Positions 57,701-64,000 of a DNA stretch of 64,000 nucleotides are shown here, piece after piece. Location: positions 17,017,001 to 17,081,000 of the forward strand of contig NC_092198.1 in NCBI RefSeq assembly GCF_043641665.1. Reading direction: 5' to 3'. The notes under the pieces are model-generated. The model was not told where the DNA came from. It saw only the letters and a program-made list of their open reading frames with translations, and did no database searches. Source of the DNA: Enoplosus armatus. Taxonomy: Eukaryota > Chordata > Actinopteri > Centrarchiformes > Enoplosidae. The position numbers were made by a program, and so were the translations under genes. Each line of letters opens with the position of its first letter. Positions within the stretch are counted from its first letter, which is position 1.

Positions 57701-58744
57701 TTCAGCTTGAAGATTCACAAAAGCGTTTGGTGTCGCAGAGAGATGATCAGTCGGGTGGAGGGCCGGCCATGATGTTGGATGTGAGAGCTGCTCACATCTC
57801 TGGCTGAAACAATAGATATCTCATCGTATAAAATGAGATATCAAGACTTTGCTGATCCAAGAGCACCAATGCTTAGAACTGAGTTTGAAATACAATCCCC
57901 ATACCCTCTGAAAAAGCACCTCTGGTTTTCTTTCCCAGTCCAGATAGAAAGAATTAGGATTGTTTGTTAGCTTACATGTTACCGTAGCTACAGCACTTTA
58001 TGGAGGAGATTTATGGGCTCGTGACTCACAGCAAAAGCAAATACAAGCAAACAAGCAAAAATAGATAAATGTAGTTATGATTTTTCCATTTAGTATTATT
58101 GATTGTTTGCAGATAACCTGACTGTAGGATTCATTTGAGCCCCAATGCTGCCCCATCCTATGGTGAAATCTGATTTGTTTAAATGACAATGGCAAGACTA
58201 CTTTGCTCTCCACGAAGATGAATCTTTCCATAATGCTAATCTCAGCACGATTATTATTTAATCTGCCCGTTATTTTCTCTGTGAAGTCTGAAAATGTCTA
58301 TTACAATTTCCGAGATCACAAATTTAGAACCAGCAGTCCAAAACCCAGAGATGTTCAGTGTTTTTTGTGGATTGACTGATCAATGAATTGAATGAATTGT
58401 TGATCAGTGGACATCAAACCAGGCTCCCTCTGTCTGTTGTTGTGTGTTGTTACAGCACGGCTTCACAATGAAGAGGTTAGATTGGTTCAAAAATATTAAA
58501 CAAACAACAAAACCCTCTGCATTCTGTACTGATTTCAGTCAGGGGTTGCGCCTGCTGCACTTGGACAAACTTACACCAAAATGTGCACACACGTGAAACC
58601 CAAAGCCAAAATATAATCATACATGTATAAACTTCAAAAGCTGACAGATTTAAAATATTGAAGGTAGCAGAGATGTGTGTGTGAATGTTTTACAAATGTG
58701 TATAGGCATATTTAGTTTCTCTGGTTATATGTCCACATGTCTAT

Positions 58745-58747
<3 letters not shown>

Positions 58748-58783
<36 letters not shown>

Positions 58784-58930
58784 TGTGTGTCTGTGTGTCT
58801 GTGTCTGTGTGTGTGTATTTTGTTTCCTTCATTTTATAAATTCATGTGTTGCCTTTGTCTGTATGTGTGACATGTGTATGCGTCTGTGCACCTGTGTGTA
58901 TGTGCATGTGCATGCCTTTGTGTCTGTATC

Positions 58931-58955
<25 letters not shown>
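58748..58955 (+). repeat. GT-rich microsatellite zone
   Basis: (GT)n at 58749-58782 with interruptions to about 58818, then further GT/GA patches to 58961, including (GA)n at 58943-58961. Confidence 0.92.
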
Positions 58956-58961
<6 letters not shown>

Positions 58962-59114
58962 CGGTGCAGCGAGAGGCATGTTGTAGCTACATCTCAGTTC
59001 AATTTGTCCCCGACCTCAAATTGAAATTCCATTTTCAGGTGGTAAATTGTCTCCCACTTCGCCCTCTGGCACACAGTGAATTAAAATTCAAATTAGCCTG
59101 ACCCTGCACCACTG

Positions 59115-59470
59115 CTCTCCAGCACCTCTCTGTCTGTCTCCCTCTTTCTCCCCCCCCCCCCCATCTCTATCTCGCTCGCTGTTTTGCTCTCTGCCCTCTC
59201 ATCTCTTCCCCCTATTATCCTCTCCTCTCTGTTCCTCTCATCTCTTGTTATCCTTTCCTCCCTGCTCTCCCCTCCTCTCCTCCTCACTCCTCTCTTACCT
59301 CTCTTATTTCCCCCCAATTTCTCTCTATATACTCTCTCCTTAGTCATTTCCCCTTTGACTTTTCTCTGCTCTTTAATCCCCAGTCTCTCCTCCCCCCTGC
59401 TTGTCTTTTCTCCTCCCTTCAATTCTTATCTGTCTGTTTTACCTTGTGTCCTTCCTTTCTCCTCTTCCCG
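59115..59470 (+). repeat. polypyrimidine tract with a C12 run
   Basis: C/T-dominated sequence for about 350 bases; a run of about 12 C lies at 59151-59162. Confidence 0.9.
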
Positions 59471-60498
59471 ACAAACATTTAAAAAATTATAACATGCAGG
59501 AGGTGGGCAAGTTTATTACTAACATCATGGTGTGATAATATGGTCGGGGGTAAAATTCTTAATGGAACAGTTTTGAACAGATGAACTTTGATTATTTAGA
59601 TCCTCTCTTCATAAATTGATGCAGGTAGCAACAACCGCTGACAATTTAACTTTGTTGATGTTTTGAATCTGAATGTATTCCAATCATATTCATTCATTGT
59701 TCGATAGTATTAAATTGGTGATATTTATTTATGGTTTTCCTGGTTTGACAAAGAAATCTTAACAAGGTCGAGTCACTACATTTTTCCAGACATTTATTCC
59801 ACATTAAAGACAGCTGAAAGCTCAGGGAAATTACTGTTATAAACTTCTGTCAAGAATACATTTTCACAGTCAGCTCTCAGGGTGCTCAAGTTCCACTTTG
59901 TTATTTCTAGGAAGTGATCTTTAAAATGATTCTTATTGGCAATTTTATCCTCTGTATTTATTGTAATTGCATTTTTTCTTGTGAGATATTTTGTTATCAT
60001 TTTTCGGTTTTTAGTCTGTAACAGACTGTTATTGCTGCGTACTGTTGCCAGGAGACTCTTGAAAAGAGCTTTTCTTTTTTTTATCTCAAGAAGAGTTTCT
60101 CTGTTAAAAATAAAGGATCTTTTTTTAAATACATCCACACTTGCATGGGTTTATATCAACTTCTACTTAACACTTACTACGACTTAACTTCATAATTCTC
60201 ACTTTGTTGTTTGTTTCAGTTGCCCATGTTGAGTACATAATATATGGAGTCTAATACCTCCACTACTCTAGCCTTTTCAATCAGCAATCTTAGATGAATT
60301 GGCTTTTTAGGTGTGTGTATTCTGTATATAGTGTATATAGTGGTGGTTGGTATATAATGAATTTCAAAGCCCTTCACTCGTGCATCAACATGAGCTTTAC
60401 CTTCTCCATTTCATCTCCTCTCCCCAGCTCTGTGTACTGAGAGTAGTTTGGATGTTCAGATTTCCACAGCTAATAAAGTTTATCTCCAATTCCTGCAG

Positions 60499-60650
60499 CC
60501 CTACCTCTCAGTCATGCTGAACAGAGGCTCTCTGGAGGTTTTGGTGTTTACCGGCAGCCACAGTCCACGTCGTGTTATCAGACGACCTGAGCAAGGCATA
60601 CTGAATGATGGGAGGGAGCACTCTCTGCGCATAGAGAGGCTACCCGGCAG
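60499..60650 (+). CDS. lama2: lama2 exon E41: LG3
   Basis: The acceptor is aattcctgcag|CCC, and the donor GGCAG|gtgggt leaves phase 2. It encodes PYLSVMLNRGSLEVLVFTGS, HSPRRVIRRPEQGILNDGRE, HSLRIERLPG plus two bases of Arg. It matches LAMA2 AYYVILLNRGRLEVHLSTGA, HDGREHSVHVERTRG. The frame after E40 requires this start and not the tccccag further upstream. Confidence 0.95.
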
Positions 60651-60791
60651 GTGGGTGTTTGTGTGTCTGTTCAGTCTGTCTGTGTTTCCTACCTGTGCAA
60701 CAGCACCTTTTGTCGCTGTTTAAGACTTTTACTCAATTGAATACTGTTTGTGTGTGTGTGTGTGTGTGTCTTTGTGTGTGTTTTCGACCAG

Positions 60792-60968
60792 ATCCTTTGC
60801 AGTTCAGGTGGACGAGGAGGCCAAGAGGGAGGCAGCACTTCCCAATGACCAGCCAGTGGGCTTGCAGCGTATCTTCCTCGGTGGTATTCCTGCAGAAGTA
60901 GAGCAGACGTCCAACAGAGCCAACGTCCCATTCCAGGGATGTATATGGAACCTCATGGTCAATACTGT
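60792..60968 (+). CDS. lama2: lama2 exon E42: LG3
   Basis: The acceptor is tttcgaccag|A after a GT-rich stretch, and the donor ACTGT|gtacgt leaves phase 2. It encodes SFAVQVDEEAKREAALPNDQ, PVGLQRIFLGGIPAEVEQTS, NRANVPFQGCIWNLMVNT. It matches LAMA2 FTVQVDENRR, LFVGGAPPEFQ, FEGCIWNLVINS. A donor two bases earlier (ACT|gtgtac) would break frame with E43. Confidence 0.95.
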
Positions 60969-62029
60969 GTACGTAACATCTAGTCTATATATGCAGCCAG
61001 GTGTCTATTTATTGAAACAGAGATTGGAACTGTGGACTTGATCTTATTCAAATGTACAGTATGTTCTGGGGGCATGATGGTAAAGTGGTCTTTTTGAAGT
61101 ACCACTTTTGGAACAGAGTAGAGAAGTTGTTCTTTGTTGTACTGTTATACAATCTCCTTTCCACCATGCTTTCACACTCTTTGTAGCTGAATCACAGCCA
61201 AACCTGAATTTGAGTGACTGTGTGACCCCGGCCACTTCCTTGAGTAAAGATCTGGTCGCAATGCGAACAGAATCAGAACCATCCATCACGTACCGCACTG
61301 TCTTGCGATCTGATCAGACGAACATTTCTTTGAAATAACTGAAAATATTATTTTTGATTTTGATACATCCGCAGAGTAATATTGTTCTGACATCACAAGA
61401 TAAATATGGGGCAAAAGAACAGAGTCAGCTTTTGATTTTAGATATTTCTCTGTGTTCCAGCATGTTAAAACACTGACACAGGCAGAACTGACCAGTTGGT
61501 TTTGCAGTAGACTTTAACTGTTCACCTTAAATGCACTGTATTAATACTCACGCTTCATCGTCCTAATGTTTACCGGCAGTGGACAACAGGCCTAATTCTG
61601 ACTTCATACACTGTTTGGTTAAAGCGTAGTTAATATGATTGCCGGAGGTCATGATGATGATGATGATGATGATGATAAAGCCAGTGTCTCTTTCTGCCTG
61701 AACAGCAGTAATAGAGCTGTCCAACATCATAAACATACCCATAACTCAAATTACACCCCTCTCTCATCTTTGTGTGTTTGTTTGTGTTTGTCTGTCTATC
61801 GCTCACCTCATTTCACCCTTATCACCCCACCACCTTTAACTTCTACCTAATATACATCTGTCATTGAGTCCTCACCAATCTATATGGGTATATTGCTTAA
61901 AGATCTTTCAAATAGCTCTTACTTTAATTTGTTTTTCTAGCTGTTACACATGATCATACCATGGTAATGTTAAGGTGCGTGGTCTGTGTCTGTGATCTTT
62001 TTAAATCTAATTGCCCGTCCATCTCCCAG
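60969..62029 (+). other. lama2: intron between E42 and E43
   Basis: About 1.1 kb. It includes a (GAT)n run (61650-61676). No gene is recognised. Confidence 0.75.
61650..61676 (+). repeat. (GAT)n trinucleotide microsatellite
   Basis: About nine tandem GAT units in the E42-E43 intron; the aspartate-rich frame here is the translation of the repeat. Confidence 0.95.
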
Positions 62030-62219
62030 TCTCTCAGATTTCTCCCAGCCTGTGTCCTTTGAGAATGCCGAAATCGGCCAGTGCCCCAACCTCGCCCCTC
62101 CACCACCTCCACGTATTCTGCCAGAAGAGGAGGAGCTCGAGAAGGAAAAGGAGGAGACGAAGCCACACAGTCCTCCACCGACCCCAGCCCCTGTTGCACC
62201 ACCTCCAGGTCCTCCTGCT
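62030..62219 (+). CDS. lama2: lama2 exon E43: end of LG3 and proline-rich hinge to LG4
   Basis: The acceptor is ccatctcccag|T and the donor GCT|gtaagt. It encodes VLSDFSQPVSFENAEIGQC closing LG3, then NLAPPPPPRILPEEEELEKE, an acidic/Lys patch and PPPTPAPVAPPPGPPA. It matches LAMA2 MDFARPVSFKNADIGRC, followed by the proline-rich hinge separating LG1-3 from LG4-5. The hinge sequence itself is poorly conserved. Ends in phase 0; LG4 should begin in the next exon, outside the window. Confidence 0.94.
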
Positions 62220-64000
62220 GTAAGTGGCTCAAATTAACGTGGGAACACACACGACCTTCGACTACTAAACACTCATGGGCATAACTTTCATCATTAATAT
62301 TTTTCAACAGAAAGATGCCAAGGTATCAAGGTAGAAATGAATTAAACATGTGAGTAAGTGAGGGATATTCATATTACACCAGATGGTCTTTATTGACAGC
62401 AATATAATGGCCATTACTTTTTTTTAAGCTGTTGGCACATGTACATACAGAGGCACATATATAGAGATACAGTAGAGGAAAAAGAAGCCCATATGCCAAT
62501 ATACACACACGTTTACAAAAGTGCACACGTCCTATTCCACCATATTCTTTTATTTCTATCATACGGTTACTCACACATACACACACAAACACACACCTAC
62601 TTCTCTCTGATGGAATGCAGCCGTGGCCTCGTCGTGTTAGCTTAACGCTTCATCACATAGCAGTTGTACAGCCCATTAACTCTTCTTTATAGTCCCTTTA
62701 GCCTTGAGCCACTAAACTCCACCTCTGGCAACCTGTCATGCTATGCAGAGCCACGGCGCTACGCTAGGCTAACTGTGCATGCCATTTATGCTTTATGAGC
62801 CCACAGGAGCCAAGACACTCTCCGCTAACATTTAGCTACTATGCTAAGAGGCTGGTAGGAAATGAGTCATCCACATCATACCCTTAGCATAGGGATAGGC
62901 AAGATATATTTCACATATTTAATATGTTATAAGCCTTACAGCAGTCATAGGTTATCAGTTACCCAGTTACCTGCTAAACTGCACCTCTAAAAGGACATTG
63001 ATCATGAAGCACAGAGCCAAAGAGATATGCCAGTTTAGCTGTGGGTTTGTTGCTTTATGGGCTGTAAGTTAATCTGCTTTATGATATACAGTAGACTACA
63101 GGCTGTGAGAATCCACAGCTCTTTGAGTCCCCATCTACATTTTAACAGATTCCCTGCAGTAAGTATCTTCATGATTCATGTTTTGTTTGTTGGGTATTTT
63201 GTTAATGTTGATCCTGTTGACTCTTGGAACAGCTTTCCATTATGGCCGCAACAAATTACAATATACAAGCAAATGTCTCACCAGACTAAAGAGGAAAATG
63301 GAAGGTATTTTTAAAAAGGTTTTAGGCCTTCAGAGGACATGACCTTTACTCCACCAGCATTACTTTTTGCAGATTATAGAGAAGGCCTTCGACTGGCCTT
63401 CGTTCCAAAGTGCAGTTTTTTGCATAGAGTGTGTCTTTCTTTGATTGTTATGACAGGCTGAAACACGACACTGGGTTATTCTGGTGATATTCTAAGCTAC
63501 TTGGTTATTATGCAATTTGAAGGCCTTGTAGTCATTTATTCATGACTAAATTTGTAGAGACAGATACATAAACAAATCTTTCTTGAGCAAAACGTGGTCA
63601 CGTGGCCATTTTTGTGTTTTAATGGATCATGTCATGTAGTTAAACACATGATGATTATGAAACCTCACTTTATAATGCCAGTTTTATAATTGAAGGGCAC
63701 AGTAAGCACATTTTAAATTTCTATTTTGAAAGAGTTGTGCTGCTGCACCACGTGACAGAGCTCTGCACACAGGTTGCAACCTGCATTTTTCATCAACAGC
63801 AAAAGTTTATTGTCAGACTGAAGAAGTAAGTTGAATCACAGCTGACAGTAAACAACAGGCTCAGCATGTGCTTGAACAAAGAGGCTTCTTTATCTCCCAC
63901 TTTTCTGTCACAACATATTCTGTTCTTCTGATTCTTGAGATAGTTGTGAGCGCCAATTTAGATGTTGAAGAGGCTCTATAAAGGGCACCTTTACAAGCTT
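62220..64000 (+). other. lama2: intron downstream of E43, truncated by the window end
   Basis: AT-rich sequence with short CA patches near 62570-62600. I looked for the first LG4 exon and found none. No gene or clear transposon is recognised. Confidence 0.75.

Noticed and set aside
59794..60138. Minus-strand open frame of 114 codons, lysine/asparagine-rich
   Set aside because: AT-rich composition explains the residues; no transposase, reverse transcriptase or other motif could be recognised.
60428..60498. Upstream acceptor tccccag for E41
   Set aside because: Starting there puts the downstream LG3 sequence out of frame with E40; the 60499 acceptor keeps frame and matches the LAMA2 exon start.

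Overview
The window is a teleost-type vertebrate genomic segment holding the middle of one large gene on the + strand, a laminin alpha chain that I identify as lama2 (laminin alpha-2, merosin). The organism call rests on small GT-AG exons spread over long introns, very abundant (GT)n/(CA)n microsatellites, a tRNA-derived SINE and several interspersed fragments of types I recall from fish genomes. No other protein-coding gene, rRNA, tRNA or CRISPR array is supported on either strand. The 5' part of the gene (signal peptide, LN domain, first LE modules, laminin IV-A) lies before base 1. The 3' part (LG4-LG5 and the 3' UTR) lies beyond base 64000.

I reconstructed 43 coding exons, E1-E43, by reading splice sites and checking that every junction keeps frame. 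Without E2 they total 5,549 nt, which is two bases of a shared codon plus 1,849 codons. Layout: E1-E7 (1611-12193), laminin-type EGF (LE) modules; E7-E11 (12050-18254), globular laminin IV-B domain; E11-E16 (18137-28248), second run of LE modules; E16-E29 (28106-46559), coiled-coil domains II/I; E30-E33, LG1; E34-E38, LG2; E39-E43, LG3, ending in a proline-rich LG3-LG4 hinge. The alpha-2 rather than alpha-1 assignment rests on near-continuous similarity to LAMA2 as I recall it, a basic proprotein-convertase site inside LG3, and two tiny exons.

Three observations stand out. E2 (2572-2844) is an extra, frame-preserving exon that aligns without gaps to the first 45 residues of E3, with seven cysteines in register; it looks like a tandem-duplicated, possibly alternatively used LE exon that I do not recall from mammalian LAMA2. 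Two microexons of 6 nt (45682-45687) and 12 nt (53300-53311) restore exact alignment to the mammalian chain and would be missed by ordinary gene finders. Several acceptors have a GT repeat where a polypyrimidine tract is expected; for E26 the sequence is (GT)46 followed directly by AG.

The product is expected to assemble with beta and gamma laminin chains through the coiled coil (laminin-211/221) and to link the basement membrane of muscle and Schwann cells to integrins and dystroglycan through its LG domains. Most of the window is intron: microsatellites, polypurine/polypyrimidine tracts, decayed tandem repeats, transposon fragments, and a few higher-complexity islands that could be regulatory.
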